Assembly (NCBI RefSeq): GCF_003073045.1 | Contig: NC_037594.1 | Location: 26,232,927-26,296,926, forward strand | Length of the DNA: 64,000 nucleotides | Direction: 5' to 3' | Origin: Pomacea canaliculata | Taxonomy: Eukaryota; Mollusca; Gastropoda; Architaenioglossa; Ampullariidae | Shown here: positions 13,485 through 26,227 of the stretch, in pieces | How the letters are laid out: each line of letters begins with the position of its first letter | Numbering within the stretch: position 1 is the first letter of the stretch | Made by a program: the position numbers and the translations under genes | The notes under the pieces: generated by a model | Told to the model about the DNA's origin: nothing | Database searches by the model: none | Seen by the model: the letters and a program-made list of their open reading frames with translations, nothing else

Positions 13485-15925
13485 TTGTGTTATATCTATT
13501 GATATATAGATGTGTAGTCCTGTATTAAAGTAGCAGCTTCTGGAACAAAATGTCACGCTCAAGAAAAATTGCAAAAAAAAAAAAAAAAAAAGACTGCAGT
13601 GTGCCGCGCTCTGTAGGACACACGAGATAGGGTATTGGGGGGTGAGAAGGTTGGGCAGCCTCGTGATGGTCTGAGAGCTAGAGGTGAAATGCAGTCGAGA
13701 AGGAACCGTTTAAGACGGAAAACGAGAGGCACTTAGACACTTGGCATTCAAGGTAGCCTGGAAGGCTAGAGTAAGAAGTGGAAACGAATAGTGGCGCCAA
13801 ATAGGTTTCTACCGAAAATAAATTCTCCTGGCTACTACCTTCCCTCACCCCCACGTCTGCTGGGCTCTTGTGCTCCCTCAAAGACACTTCACATTCTACG
13901 CCTGACATTTATGTGTGTAGCGCAACACAAGTTTGATTCCCGGGTCCGTTTTCCCTCAAACTATTTACAAACACGAGACAACAAAACGAATATGCCGACG
14001 TGTCCTCAAACAAAGCACGCCAGTGTTTGTGCAAAAAGTGCTTAGAATGCTTACTGAGCTTAACTCAATGGCAGGAGACGATGAGGAGGGGTTGGGGGAG
14101 AGGGTAGGGTCGCCACCCGGCCCTCCTTATCGCCTGCCAAAAAAAAGTGAGACTTTAAAGACCACTGGTTCAGCTTTCCTGAACTATTTCTTGTCATTGG
14201 TCCTTAAAATCCCGTGAAAGGCTTGGTTAAAAAAAAATTCGCAAACAAGTATTCGGAAAGGCATAATGTCTTCGTGGAAAGAGTTTTGTTTGTTGTTTCT
14301 ATGTTTGTGAGTAAGCCGCGCAGGCTGTGGATTTATCTAGAAATTTCGACTTCGTGTCTCTCACAAGACGTGGACAAGAAACAAGACAAGTTTCTCCCTG
14401 TTGTCAATTATCAAGGATTAAATGTGAATGACGAATGGGATAATTAATTTAGACATTGGAGGGTTATACACACTTCAAGTATGAATGTCCTCCATTCTGT
14501 CCAACTGAAGTGTGCTTTCATACAGTCTGTCCAACATGTGTTTTAATGATATATACAGTAATCAAGGTAATCAAGCGAAGGTTGTTTAATTCGTGCTTTG
14601 GTGCACTGTTATACTCTTAATATTTGTCTATATTTTAATGATTTCTTGTCCACTTTGTACTTAATGTATACTACTACTTTGGTGATAACACTGACAGAAG
14701 GACTCGCTATTCCTTGCACAAGTGTCTTCTGTCCTTTGGATCTGTGTCCATGTTGGTGTTCCCTGACTTCCATGGTCTGATTCGCTGTTTACCTGTTGTA
14801 CCTGCCTTCTTTTCCACCTGTAGACCTTTATTCTGATGTGTGGATCATGCAGTGTTCACTTCTCATCTCACCTGCCATATTTTCCCCTATTTAGATGTCG
14901 GAAACAAGATATCAAGATGTGTGGGTTCACAGACCAGCTGACCTTTGCTCAGCCGCACGTTGGTGATGTTACTTGCTAGTCACTAGATCATCATCTTTGT
15001 TCAGAGTTGTTTCTATACTGTTACAGTAATTTTATTCAGTAATTAAGCCTTGTTACTTTAGTTCCTATCATTGAAAATACTCCATCCTAACAGTGTGTCA
15101 ATAAATATCTTGAAATCCCTCTCAAGAAATGTTTCCAATGTACACGGTTGGCTCGAGTACTTCTTCCTTTTCTCTTTGTTGCTTACATCAAACTCTTTAT
15201 TCTTCCTAACCATTAGTGTTAATTAGATCCGCCATATGTTGGAGTCCATGTTTGTTGTTTCCTTCTTTAGCCGCAGGGACCTTTATGCGTCCCATAAAGA
15301 TAAGGTTTGCAAAATGGAAGGCGATCTTTCAAACTCAATTTTGTTTATTTGTGCGCGTAAAGACGGTGCAGATGGCTTCAAGATAAAGTTTCTTTTGTAC
15401 ATTTCTAAATACTTAACATCAAAATGCCAAGTGGTCGGGAGACAGTAATCTATGTAGTGTATGGCAATTGAAACTCCTCAAGATAAAATCACAGGAACAC
15501 TGAGAATTAACTACAATGTATTCTATAATCTTTTACAGACAATTGGGAACAAACTACAAGACGATACCGGATTCCTGCAAGCAGTCTAGTGCTTTCTGAT
15601 TCTGAGAAACCAATAACAAAATATTGTAAGATCTTATTACAAGTGCAACTGGTATTTATTAAACCATCAACTATTTTGTGCAAAGAAAAAGTCGCATTCG
15701 TAAGATGTAGTATTGCATGTCAACGATACCTGTATGGAAAAAAATGACAAAGACAGTTATTTAGAAATCATCTCATTTTATATGAAAATAATGACAGACA
15801 CCTCTCGTTCAGAGCGCTAACTGCGCTATATAAATAATAATTATTAATTTTAATTAGCTACAATAATTAATAATAGTCTTTCAAACCAAGAAGACGAAGT
15901 TCATAGTCTTTATTTCAGGAATTTC
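13485..15925. other. Gene-free stretch
   Basis: Contains a long A-run at about 13,571-13,591. No exon is recognised on either strand and no further repeat family was identified. Confidence 0.55.
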
Positions 15926-15929
15926 AAGC

Positions 15930-16308
15930 AGACGAGTCTTCTTGTGACGTCAGTCTCCAATGACGTCACACGCACAGGAAGTGTCTGAGGTCATTGCGAA
16001 GATTTGACGTCTTTTATTCGTATGACGCACTCTGTGTGTAAGGCTTGTAAGGCTCTGTCTGTCGGAAACTGATGAAAAGACAATTTTGAATCTTTTCCAT
16101 CTTTTCGTGGCAATCGGGTGCAGCACATTCTCGAGGCATGGTTGTCACTATGGAAACCACACGTCATAGGGTCACGTGACGGAGAACGAGACTTCGTGGA
16201 AGCAAAAAAAGAGTCCAGTGTAATTTCTCTTATTAAACACAACGTTCTACTACAAACCTTCAACGTTTTCCACATGAACACACATATAAATAGACGAGAT
16301 TCAAATGT
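15930..16308. repeat. CRE-rich dispersed repeat, copy 2
   Basis: Second copy of the segment at 10,035-10,420, same orientation and about 5.9 kb away. It has TGACGTCA at about 15,944 and 15,960 and TCACGTGA at 16,172. Similarity begins abruptly near 15,930 and ends shortly after acacatataaatag near 16,300. Confidence 0.9.
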
Positions 16309-16310
16309 AT

Positions 16311-18143
16311 CCTACTCTTTACGCCATTGTAAGCAGTTTTAGTTTGCCTTTAGAATCCCTTTAAAACTTTCGCTTTCTTTCGGGCTTGTGAGCACCCGAG
16401 CCACCCCTTCCACCCAGAACCTCTCCTCGAGCCGTGCAGGTGTTTCACGGACCAGCCGAAGAGCGGCGTGAGCACCCTTCACCCTTCATCCTTCACACTC
16501 ACACCCTTTGCCAGAGCGCCTCGGGACGCAGGAAGATGGGTCCTGGCGCTTCGTTGTCCTTCCACTTGAGGACCCGGCAGTCAGCACCCCTCCTCACGCC
16601 TCATCCCTTCTCCCCACCCCACCACACACTGACAGACCTCTTCAGGCACAGTGAGAGAACACACGCCCTGTCATGACTTCTTATATTTGCGATGTCCCAG
16701 AGGTGATGGAGTCGGAGGGCCCGGCAACTTACCTGGAGGGTTTGTTGGAGGATGAAGGAGCTACTTCCTTTGGTCAGCTGCCTCACACTCGTGGTTCATT
16801 TCCCTACCCCTGGTGTGCAAGTCCACAGCAAGGAGAAGATGTCTACCGCACTTTCTTATAATTGTCAAGCTGCCTTGGAGACAAAGTGCGATGTCTCACA
16901 CGTCCCCAGCCACCCACACCTACCAACGACTAGGATACAGGACAACCTTTACCTTCTTTTCGTTATTTTTATCTTCGTTGCCGACACGTTATTTTTCTTC
17001 GTTGTTTTTGTCAAACTCTTTAATGACAAAAATAATAATAATAACTACTAAAAGGATTTATTTCTTTTTAACAATAACATTGACATGCGCGTATAAAATA
17101 CAAGCAACAATACACTTGAATATCATTTATTTTCCGTGTTGTCCCAGTTGGCACTTGAAGCGTGTATAATGGCACCTGTCAACACTTACAAACAATTAAT
17201 AACCCGCAACTTGTCAAGAAGACTGGACGGCTGTAAAATGCATTTCATTGGCTTATTCAACAAACACGTGACAAATAATAGCACCATGGTGTAGTAGCAT
17301 GATATTCTGTCGGTACATCGTGACCTGGGTCAACGATTGACACCAAAACTTGTTGACACACCTGAAGGCCTCGGTCATATTAAAGTTGACAACAATGGTG
17401 TCCAATGTCTGCTGTTGATCTTGTTCTTGTGTCATGTTTACATAACAACAGATGCAGTAAAACCGAAAACTTTGCTGATAAAGTAACCGGAAGGTGATCT
17501 CCCTTCTGTGTAACGTACAAATAATACTGGAACATTTGTTTAAAGGGCGGTAATTCTGCATTCAAATATAGATATAAGTCAGAGTATTTAAGTATAGAAA
17601 TAGTCATGCGGTATAATATCTGAGTAGCTTCGTATGAGCACTCCATACTGTTTGTGAGAAAAAGTTTTTTTTTCCAATCAGTCTCAAGGATCAAGGTCTC
17701 CGCCATGAACCCCTGGCGGCGATCCCATCGCCCCCTTCTCCAACCCACACACACGCAATGGCACGTTGCACCACGTTATCACGTAGAGGCTCAGTCATAT
17801 CGTCTTGTGTTTCATCGCTGCCAGCGGTCCCTGCACCACCACCATGAGATCCAAGCAGACGACACGTCCGCCAATCAACGCAGCAGGCAAGGGGCGAACC
17901 TCACGCAGAGGTCAACAACAACAACAGCGAGCGTCGTCACGTGAGGTTTCCAGCGCCACCACCGCCACAACCACCACCACCTACATCATCAGAGAAAACA
18001 TTTCTCTCCTCCCTACCCCTAACCCCCGATTCTTATAAAGAGTGGTTCACAACTGGAGTGTTAATTGAAGGCACGTTACGAAAAGTTCTGATAGCAGTCA
18101 GTGACGTAAATCACGTTGCTGTCACGTCCTGACGTCAGTCCGG
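16311..18143. other. 3' flank of twist
   Basis: Downstream side of the minus-strand twist gene. Minus-strand AATAAA signals lie at 17,057-17,062 and near 17,127. Either would give a 3' UTR of about 1.0-1.1 kb, but no nearer signal is clear. A TGACGTCA palindrome at about 18,131 lies just past the twist stop codon. No other exon is supported; the open frames on the plus strand are compositionally biased. Confidence 0.4.
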
Positions 18144-18605
18144 TCAATGTTCGTGCATTTGCCAGGCGCCCTCCATGCGCCACACCGAGAAGGCGTAGGA
18201 CAAGCGTTCGTGCGCCATGTACGAGCAGCTGCCCGGAAGCTTGAGGTCGAAGTCCTCGGAGCGCAGCACCTGGTACAGGAAGTCGATGTAGCGCGTGGCC
18301 AGCTTGAGGGTCTGGATCTTGCTGAGCTTGTCCGAGGGCAGGGTCGGGATGATCTTGCGCAGCTGCGAGAAGGCGTCGTTCAGCGACTCGGTCCGTTGGC
18401 GCTCGCGCACGTTGGCCTGCACGCGCTGCGACTGCAAGTCCTCCAGCGTCTGCGGCTTCCGTCTGGGCTTCTTGCTGCCACTTCCGCCGGAAGCGCCGTC
18501 CGACTTCAGACCTCGCTTGCGACTGGCGACGTAATCCTTGCCACTTCCGCTTCCGCCGCTCTCGCAGTCTACGCCGTCCTCGGAAGTACTGGCGGAGAGG
18601 TAACC
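18144..18605 (-). CDS. twist: Twist-family bHLH factor, exon 2
   Basis: This exon encodes the C-terminal 153 residues of a predicted 213-residue protein. It shows a basic KKPRRKP stretch, then the bHLH region (residues about 120-172) with [33 protein letters not shown] and [10 protein letters not shown]. It ends with the Twist-specific WR box [14 protein letters not shown] (residues about 195-208) and the stop at 18,144-18,146. The WR box separates Twist from Hand, Scleraxis/Paraxis and other bHLH groups. Twist factors are nuclear, dimerise through the HLH, bind E-boxes and act in mesoderm specification and cell migration. The reading frame stays open upstream of the bHLH to a 3' splice site reading ggtctttgtttccag before the GGT at 18,605. 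The exon is CpG-rich compared with its flanks. Family identity is near certain; the exon border is inferred from the splice consensus. Confidence 0.96.
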   Translation of the reverse strand, partial: GYLSASTSEDGVDCESGGSGSGKDYVASRKRGLKSDGASGGSGSKKPRRKPQTLEDLQSQRVQANVRERQRTESLNDAFSQLRKIIPTLPSDKLSKIQTLKLATRYIDFLYQVLRSEDFDLKLPGSCSYMAHERLSYAFSVWRMEGAWQMHEH

Positions 18606-18829
18606 CTGGAAACAAAGACCTCAAGCTATATATATACATGGATAACACATCGCTACACCTGAGACAGTAAGTCATTCTCCTACACACACATTCAACCATC
18701 TTAACAGAAATAAATAATAATAGTAAAAATAATAAAATACATACTAAAGCCAAGAGATGCAAGAAGACTTTCATTGCTGATATCTCAATCGCCAAAAGAC
18801 ATTTCCTTCTCTCTGTTGGTTTATCAGAG

Positions 18830-18965
18830 TCAGAGAGAGAGAGATGTGTGAGAGAGAGTGTGATGGAGTGTGTGTGGGAGTGAAAGAGAGTGTGTGGGAG
18901 TGTGTGTGTGAGGGTGTGTGTGTGTGGGTGTGAGTGAGAGAGGAGTGTGTGTGAGAGTGTGTCAG
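18830..18965. repeat. GA/GT microsatellite
   Basis: An interrupted run of gagagag, gtgtgtg and gtgtgag units inside the twist intron. Confidence 0.9.
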
Positions 18966-19294
18966 AGAAAGAATTTTCGTGAACGTGATCACACGATCGC
19001 TAGACATTCTTTGACAATGTTGGTCTTGTTTTTGTTCCTGAGCGTAGTAACAATGCCCCATCTGTCATCATTCTGTCATCAGTTTATCAAACAAGATTGA
19101 CATGACCGCTTACTTCCTAACAGTCACCACCTCACTCAGGTTGTACTAATACTTATTCATACTAAAAAAGCCACAGGAAGATTCGAAACGATTAAGGTGA
19201 AATTTCTAAAACTAGGCATTCCCCAAATCTTCTGAAATGCACTTTGTCTCTACATCGATGTGAAACTATTCACAACCAAAACTTTGCTATAGAG

Positions 19295-19739
19295 CAGGGA
19301 TGCCCAACCTACGGCCCGCGGGCCATATCCGGCCCGCAACGCGGTGCCATCCGGCACGCGTAACTTCTGCCCACAGTGCAGGAAATCGGCATGTTAGTAA
19401 TTAAAGAAGACCTTAAAAAAAAAAAAAGGAAGAAGAAATTATTTCCCCCACGTAGGGCGTCTCTCAATCTTTTTTCGATGAACGAACATTTCGATTCAGT
19501 GCTCCGACTTGGTGTCTCTACGATGAGGCCGGACATTCAGAAGTTGGTTCGGGGAAAACAACTTCAAATATCCCACTATTAGTACATAATTAATGGTAAG
19601 TACAACTTGTTTCTAATAAAAATGGTATCTGCTCTATTTTTTTTTTTTTTCGTTTTTGTATTTTTGCGGTGAAGCGGCCCGTGACACGCATGTCGGAAAT
19701 GGATATGGCCCGCAGGCCGAAAAAGGTTGGGCATCACTG
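19295..19739 (+). mobile_element. hAT-superfamily DNA transposon remnant
   Basis: A 445-bp element bounded by imperfect terminal inverted repeats: left end cagggatgcccaacctacgg, right end reading aaaaaggttgggcatcactg. It is flanked by a perfect 8-bp target-site duplication ctatagag at 19,287-19,294 and 19,740-19,747. An 8-bp duplication with CAGNG-type ends is diagnostic of hAT elements. The plus strand at about 19,470-19,580 still encodes a piece like the hAT transposase C-terminal dimerisation region (NEHFDSVLRLGVSTMRPDIQ, ending KQLQISH and a stop). The element is therefore an internally deleted derivative and cannot move itself. It sits in the twist intron. Confidence 0.92.
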
Positions 19740-20782
19740 CTATAGAGAATAAGAAACTGGATTTTTGTATGTCATCATTCCTTTTAATAATGTATTACTC
19801 AGCTGTTGTTTACGGCCCCTTCCTCAGTACCAGTGTGACAGACATCTGTCAAAACAATTTAAACAGTCCAGACAGCCTTCCCATGAAACATGGAGCACGC
19901 ATATTTCCATTTCAGTTGAAAACTTTCCGATTCTTGTTCGTAGATATACATGAATACAAGAACCATACACATGTATACACGCGCTTGCACGCGTCAGAGT
20001 TCGGCAAACAAGAAGCCAGAGGCGAGAGAGACAACCCTTCCACGCCATCCAGGGGACAGCATCACGGTGTTCCGAGAGTTAGGATCGGTAATTATCGCTC
20101 GAAAAGAAAGAAAAAGAAATAAAATGAACGGGGATCATGTTTGATCTTCGATGCCCTCTAAATTTAATGGAGGGGGCAAGCGAGGCTCAGTTGCAGCGCC
20201 ATGTTTAAATTACGCCCCCTTTTCGCCCTGCGCAGGTGCCGGTAATTAGATTGATCTCCCCTTCTAACAGGTGCCATAGCCTATTGCTGGAACCTTTGAT
20301 ACACACAGATAAGGGGAGGGACTCGTGGATGTGGTGTGATGGTAATTTTCAAAGAACGGACTTTTTACCAGAAAGACTGCTGGTCATCGTTAGTCTCTAA
20401 TAAGTAATTTTGTAAATAAATGCAAGCAAAACTCAGTCTAAAACAAATCATACAAACAGATTCTCGACAGTGTGTGATTAATTAAACATGGGTAAGATTG
20501 CCGACTGACAGAAAAGAAGTTTGTGGAGAATATTTTATGCAGCAGCCATCTTCTGATCATTTTAAAAACAAACGAAAAGCGGACGGAGGGGCACGTGAGG
20601 AGAGAAGGTGTGTCAAAAGCTCGTTTCCCCAGTTCAGAGAAATAAAAGAAGAGATGAAGAAAAGAGCAGACAACATTCAATAGAGGGCTGAACAGTCATT
20701 CATCGCTTCCTACACAAGGGAGGGAACCGAGGAAGCTGGCAAGTGTTCGTATCGTATGGTGTCTCGAAGGCAATTGTCTAGA

Positions 20783-20852
20783 GACTGATGATGATGACGA
20801 AGACGACAATGATGATGATGATGATTGATGATGATGATGATGATGATGACGA
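20783..20852. repeat. (GAT)n microsatellite
   Basis: Interrupted gat/gac trinucleotide run just inside the 5' part of the twist intron, about 50 bp past the donor. If read through without splicing on the minus strand it would add a His-rich stretch, but the donor precedes it. Confidence 0.9.
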
Positions 20853-20902
20853 TTTGATTGACATGCATACAAACTACGTGCGCCATGAAGGCATGAGCTC
20901 AC

Positions 20903-21082
20903 CTCACCACATGGAGACTGCTGCTCGTGATACAGGTGATGAGAAGACAGCCCCCTGAACTCTGATCCCTCGTCCCTCATCATGGCGTCTGGCTTGACCT
21001 GAGTGGTTGGCAGTGGTCTGTGACTGTGTCTCAGCAGGCTGTCGGTGTCCAGCTTACCCACCCCCTGCTGCTCAGGCACCAT
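20903..21082 (-). CDS. twist: Twist-family bHLH factor, exon 1
   Basis: Encodes the first 60 residues, starting MVPEQQGVGKLDTDSLLRHS and ending QQSPCGE at the donor GAG^GTGAGC. The exon is an exact multiple of three and joins in phase 0 to the exon with the bHLH. An in-frame TGA lies 12 bp upstream of the ATG at 21,082, so this is the first possible start in the frame. The sequence has no recognised domain. It is Ser/His/Gln-rich, as the poorly conserved N-termini of Twist proteins often are. The link to exon 2 is inferred from strand, position, splice consensus and phase; the unsplit alternative would be an in-frame start in exon 2, which lacks a suitable upstream ATG. Many vertebrate Twist genes keep the coding region in one exon, so this intron position is notable. 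Confidence 0.7.
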
Positions 21083-24000
21083 GACGATGTGCCGTCACGA
21101 CGATGAGGTGGCGACGACAACTACACTGCAACACCCGCCAACAACACTGACTACTTGGTAGTTAACAGTCGAGGGCGTCCGTTCCTCGTAAACATCACAC
21201 ACGTAACACCAAAAAAATTTTATGTTAGACGAACAGTTTGAAAAAAATGTCTTTAGAACAGATAATTATATTTTGTGGGAATGATGTTGTACCACCTGGC
21301 AGGAAGAGATGTTTTTATCGAATATAAATTTTTCTCTTCCTTTTCTCTCTCTTACATTTCTATAAAGACTATTTCTCGCACGTGCACGTGTTTCTGTCTG
21401 TCCATGCATTGGTCTGTTTGTCTCACACTATACACAGTTTGTACATAGTAGCACCTACCTACTTGAGGTGGGAGTGGGAAACACAAAATGTTTTGTCATA
21501 CTATGAGAAACGGATCATGAGTATGGCAGAAATTATATCTCCTACCAGAGTGGTAATCGAGTTTTTGTGTGTATGTGTGAAAAAGAGAGAACACGTGCTC
21601 GCGTGCATCCGTGCATGATTATATACGACAAACACTTTTTTTCTGAGTGCTGTATTTTTACTTTCAAAGCTTATTAAATCATTCTATTCTCCTAAAATGT
21701 GAGGTAATGTATGGCAAGGCATATCTAGTCCTCAACGAACAATGAAATAAATAAACCGAGAGTGCACCAAACAAATGAGTGTCTGCATTGTATGCACCCC
21801 TACATCGAGGCTATTTAATGACCCCTCCACCACTACCACTACTACTACCACCACCAACACCACCACAGACTCACATCGACATCTGTCTCACGACACAGGG
21901 CCGACAACAGTTCGTGCTCACAAGCCCCTGAAAGGCATAAAAAGACGAATACTCCATCCTTCTTCGCTCCTTTGGTGCTATCAGTAAATCTTGTTGATTA
22001 ATCCTAATCTTCAGAACAAAAGAAGTTTCTCACCCCGACCCTCTGTTTGTTTGTTTTACTCGAGATATTAATCAGATCGGAGCACTAATAATAACTGTGT
22101 ACAATGTCGATGATATTGTAGAATACATCATGTTATAACAGTACTTTATATATATACTTTATAACAGTACTTTGCGAAAGCTGTATTACACATACAAATA
22201 ATCAGTCTTTAGAAATTAGCCGAGGGTTAAAGAGAAGGCAATGATGAAATGAAAATGACGAGAATCGATGTTAGACATGAGAATAACTTGTGAGACACTA
22301 GACAACATCAGCTCTCCCCCCAGAACCAAGCATCCCCCCCCCCCAGTGCTAATTTGCTATTAATTATCTCCCTGTGATAAGGACACCGCCTCGCCACAAG
22401 GATGTGCACGGTCTGTAAATCCTTGCATTCCCACAACCTGCGACACTTAACCACGGTCAGATCTCAGTGATATGACAATTGGAGGAGGGCAGACATTTCA
22501 AACGAGTGGAATGAAAGATAATCCAGACTGCGACCAAAAAAAAAAAGTGTGCCCCATTGGTCTCGAATTACCCGAGGTTGTATCCCACTTAACCGACAAA
22601 ACGCTCCACCTCGTGAACTCAGTCGACACCCGAACTAACCGATTTCAATAATTTTTTTTTTTAATGTGAAGAAATCAAGATTGAAAGTACTAAAGATATA
22701 ATCTTATAATAATCTAGTCTTTGAAAGCTGGGGCATCAGTAATGACAAGGTTGAGAAAGAATACTTACCGTTAAACGACTGGCAGGACGGTGTGAGAGAT
22801 GTGACGGTCGGAATGAGAAGTCGCATTTCACTGACCCGCCTGGGAGGGAACCGCAATGCGCCGAGCTCTGCGACTGAGCCTTTGGTCTGATGGCTGCGAT
22901 GCCGCGAGTGAGGTGGGTGGACGGCTGGGTGGATGCCGGTGGTGGTCGCGGGGTGGAGGGGGTAGCGCGTGTGACAGACTTTCTCCTTACAATCCGGGTC
23001 ACACTTCTTCGTGGGCGCCGCGATCTGACAGCCTGCCAAGACTCGTGGACCGAGGCTGACGATACCGATGAGGAGGATGGAGAAACGCAACTCTCCTCCG
23101 ACTTCGTTCAAGTCCGGGGAGTTACGGGCCTTTGCTTGGTGGCCGCGCCTGGCTGCACGCGCGTGATGTGAGCGATCTCCTCCCCATAATTACCCTCCCC
23201 CCTTAGTGGTCAGCGTGCACGTGCGATGTGGCAATGACCAGAGGCTGTACACTCGACGAGTAAAACTCTCCATCACCTGGGCCCCACCTCCGCAGTCCTC
23301 CCTCCCCGCTAATGGCAGCCAATCAAATGGCGATCCGCACGCGGCGCGTTGCCCTGGCATCAGCTGTCAATCAAGCATCTATCGCAGGGGAGGGCGAGGC
23401 TGCTTCTCTTTGTAAAGGTGGAGGAGAGGTCTGGAGGAAAGGGAAGCTGGAGTGGAAGCGACCACTGCTGGGAAAAGACATCCTCGTCTTCCACCTTCTC
23501 CCGCCTCTTTTCCTCCCTCATTCAGCCTCCCTGCACGTGAAAGCTGACGAATACGACAGAGGTACATAAATAAGACATTATTAGGAAGAAGGCGGCAGAT
23601 GAAGAAAGGGAAATGAAAGGCTGAGAGGAGGGTCCGGGGTTGAGAACGGTGCACCCCTTACGATTAAGTTAGTCGTATGAGGAACTTGATTACACCCGGG
23701 GTACATTAAATACAAAGATTTTGATTACATGTTTGCTGATATCACAGTTGTTAGGCACCGCTACAATAAACAATAACAACCTCCCTCCTCATACAACTTA
23801 CAGATAAAAAGAGAAAAAAAATTTTGGGAAAATTCGAAACCTAAGAAGACAATTAATCTATATCCGTAATTAGCATTTTTAATCAGTCTGGGTTTACACA
23901 GGTAATAAATCGGTGTAGCTTGAAGATATACTTCCTACATTTTTACATCCAAAATATAAATATTATGGTCGTGGGAAAAGTTAATTGGAGGTCAAGAAAT

Positions 24001-26220
24001 AGCGGAACTGGAACAATTTTAATCTTAATATTTCTAGTTTATTGTCTGACACATACGTGTATTTGTTATTTTTAGAAGTGTCATTATTTTTGTTACAGAA
24101 TATTATTCTTTGAGTGGCAGTTAGTGAATTATCAACTACCTGTCACCACTGTAGGTGTGTACCACTCTCACCACAGTTACTCACACCTGTGTGCAGTATG
24201 GAACGGGAGGTTTATTATCTATCAGTAGATAGAACTCACTAAATATTTCTTAATCAAATCACCAAGCAGTGGAGCAGGATACTGATGTATGCAAACCTCT
24301 CAGTACACATTCTACAGTTCCCCAGCGGTTGTCATAATTTCTCCGGAAACTATTATCAATATCTAACTAAACTGATTTCTAGAAGAATGACAAATGACAA
24401 ATCTTTATTTACGAGGGTAACAGAGGAAACAAAGTTATTTTTTTTTACATCTAGACATTCATCTGAGGTAAAAAAAAAAACCTGAAACATTACTTAGCTG
24501 TAAAACAAATGCATAAAAGAGAAAAAAATTAGAATATTTACTAAAGATGAGGGTTGTTGTCTAATCTCACAGGGATTGTTGACTAGTGAATAAGTACTTA
24601 GGGTCGTGTACATTTTCATTGCTAGTAATGGTTGTTTATTGAATGGAAGGTCTCTGCAAGCAGTCAAAGCTTTTGAAAAGAAATTTTAAGAAAAGCTGTT
24701 GCTTGAAAAAAATAACGGGGTAGTACTCGGGACGAGAAAGCATCCATAGCTGCTGCTTCAGGTGACTAACATCATGTCTGTCAGTCAGTAGGTCTGATGC
24801 AGGTTCTAGTAATGGCAGTGAACCTCGTCTTTAAATAATCAGCCACGATTGTTGTGGTTCTCATTTGTGGCCATTCTGTAAAATCAAACATCATGATGTT
24901 TGTAAATGAGGATGAAAGATAATTTCTCATTTACTCGTTTGTAGACTAATAAACTGTCAAGCAACAGGAAGCTGTAACTATCAACTATCTCGCATCTTAA
25001 TAACTGTGGGATTGCAATGTAACATCAATCATGTTTCACATCCTACTCTTTCTCGGCGATTGCAGGACAAAGTAATTTGCATATGAAAAATAAATTAACA
25101 CAATTTCTGCTTCTTCTTTTGTAAGTTTCTTTGTGTTGTAGGTCTGCGAGCAGCTGGTTAGACTATAATCCCCTTCCAGCCTTTTCTGGACACTCAGTGT
25201 TCTCTGTGTGTATGTGTGATTATTCAATTTTAAGCATGTGTAGTACCATAATATACAGTCTAATTTTTTCATTAGATAAAACATTTACCTGGGGAAACTC
25301 CGTGGTCGTGAGATGCACGTGCGCTGTGTCTCTGAATATTGTTTGCAGTCTGTGTTCTGATGTTTTCAGTGGAACTTTTATAATTGTAATTTGTGTGAGT
25401 TCTAATTAACTTTCATATCTACATCGTGTCGTGCCTTATTTCCTAAAGATGTCTTTCAATCCTTTCCTGTTCTCCTTCTCTCTCTCTATATATATCTTCA
25501 TCTCTTATCAATTGTTACTAATACATCGAAGATTTGGTGTCCCGAGTTCATGTCTTGTGTCGGCACCTTTTATGTTGAACCTGCTTGCAGGGTGGACTGC
25601 ATCGCCGTGATTAACCTTATTTACTGGTGAATCACTTATTCTCTTTCGTTACCTTTCTCATTGTAAAACAAAATTTTTCTCAGCCATTCTCAGTTCCTCC
25701 ATCTTCATCCCCTCCAACCTTCCTACCGTCATCTTTCTTCTTTCTCTTTCTGAATTATACATCCGACTTGTAACCCTAGAAACTGTGAAAAAGAAATGAA
25801 TATATTACATGTCAAACTCAAGTTACAGAGCCTAGTTGTAAAGATTAAACTACCACCACCAGATTATCTGTCTCCTGTAACGTGTCAAGAGTCCCGTCAT
25901 GCATCTGGGCGGCCTCACTCGCCAACAGACCTCCGCGCCAAAGGTTTCTGTTTGCCTCACAGGCCACGACCCCTGACCTTCTGCCCCTGCGCAACTTCAT
26001 CATTTTCTTCGCAACCGCTTTTCGCCGTCGACCTCCGTGTTCTTGTGAAACCGAGTCTCACGAGCAAACAGTTTATTTATCTGAAATAATATTTATTTTG
26101 AGTTTTTTACTCGACTTTTCGTATTTAAATATCTAACATCATTAAAATGACTTAATGTCGGGAAAACTGAAAAGAAATATGAACTGATCTTTCTTATCTC
26201 CTAGCTTACCAAAGATTTTG
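21083..26220. other. Upstream region of twist, no gene seen
   Basis: No coding exon can be supported. It contains a C-rich tract (about 22,316-22,346), a possible degenerate tRNA-derived segment on the minus strand near 22,540-22,640, and a GC-rich island at about 22,800-23,560. This is the likely place for the twist promoter and 5' UTR. No clear TATA box is placed correctly next to the ATG. Confidence 0.45.
22540..22640 (-). repeat. Possible degenerate tRNA-derived SINE
   Basis: On the minus strand, gtcggttaagtggg followed by ggtaattcgagaccaatggg resembles A-box and B-box elements with an insertion in the B-box. It is followed downstream by a T-run on the minus strand (the A-run near 22,537-22,546 in the given orientation). 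It is too degenerate to be a tRNA gene. Confidence 0.3.
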
Positions 26221-26227
26221 TAAGAAG

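Larger units (their letters stand above)
18606..20902 (-). other. twist intron
   Basis: Predicted phase-0 intron of 2,297 bp, with donor GAG^GTGAGC at 20,903/20,902 and acceptor tttccag^GGT at 18,606/18,605. It contains a GT/GA microsatellite, one hAT element and a (gat)n tract next to exon 1. Both splice sites fit consensus and their phases agree, which supports joining the two exons. Confidence 0.8.

Noticed and set aside
18147..18795. Other frames across the twist exon, including a 239-codon minus-strand frame
   Set aside because: They overlap the bHLH exon in the wrong frame, show no known domain and owe their openness to the exon's high GC content.
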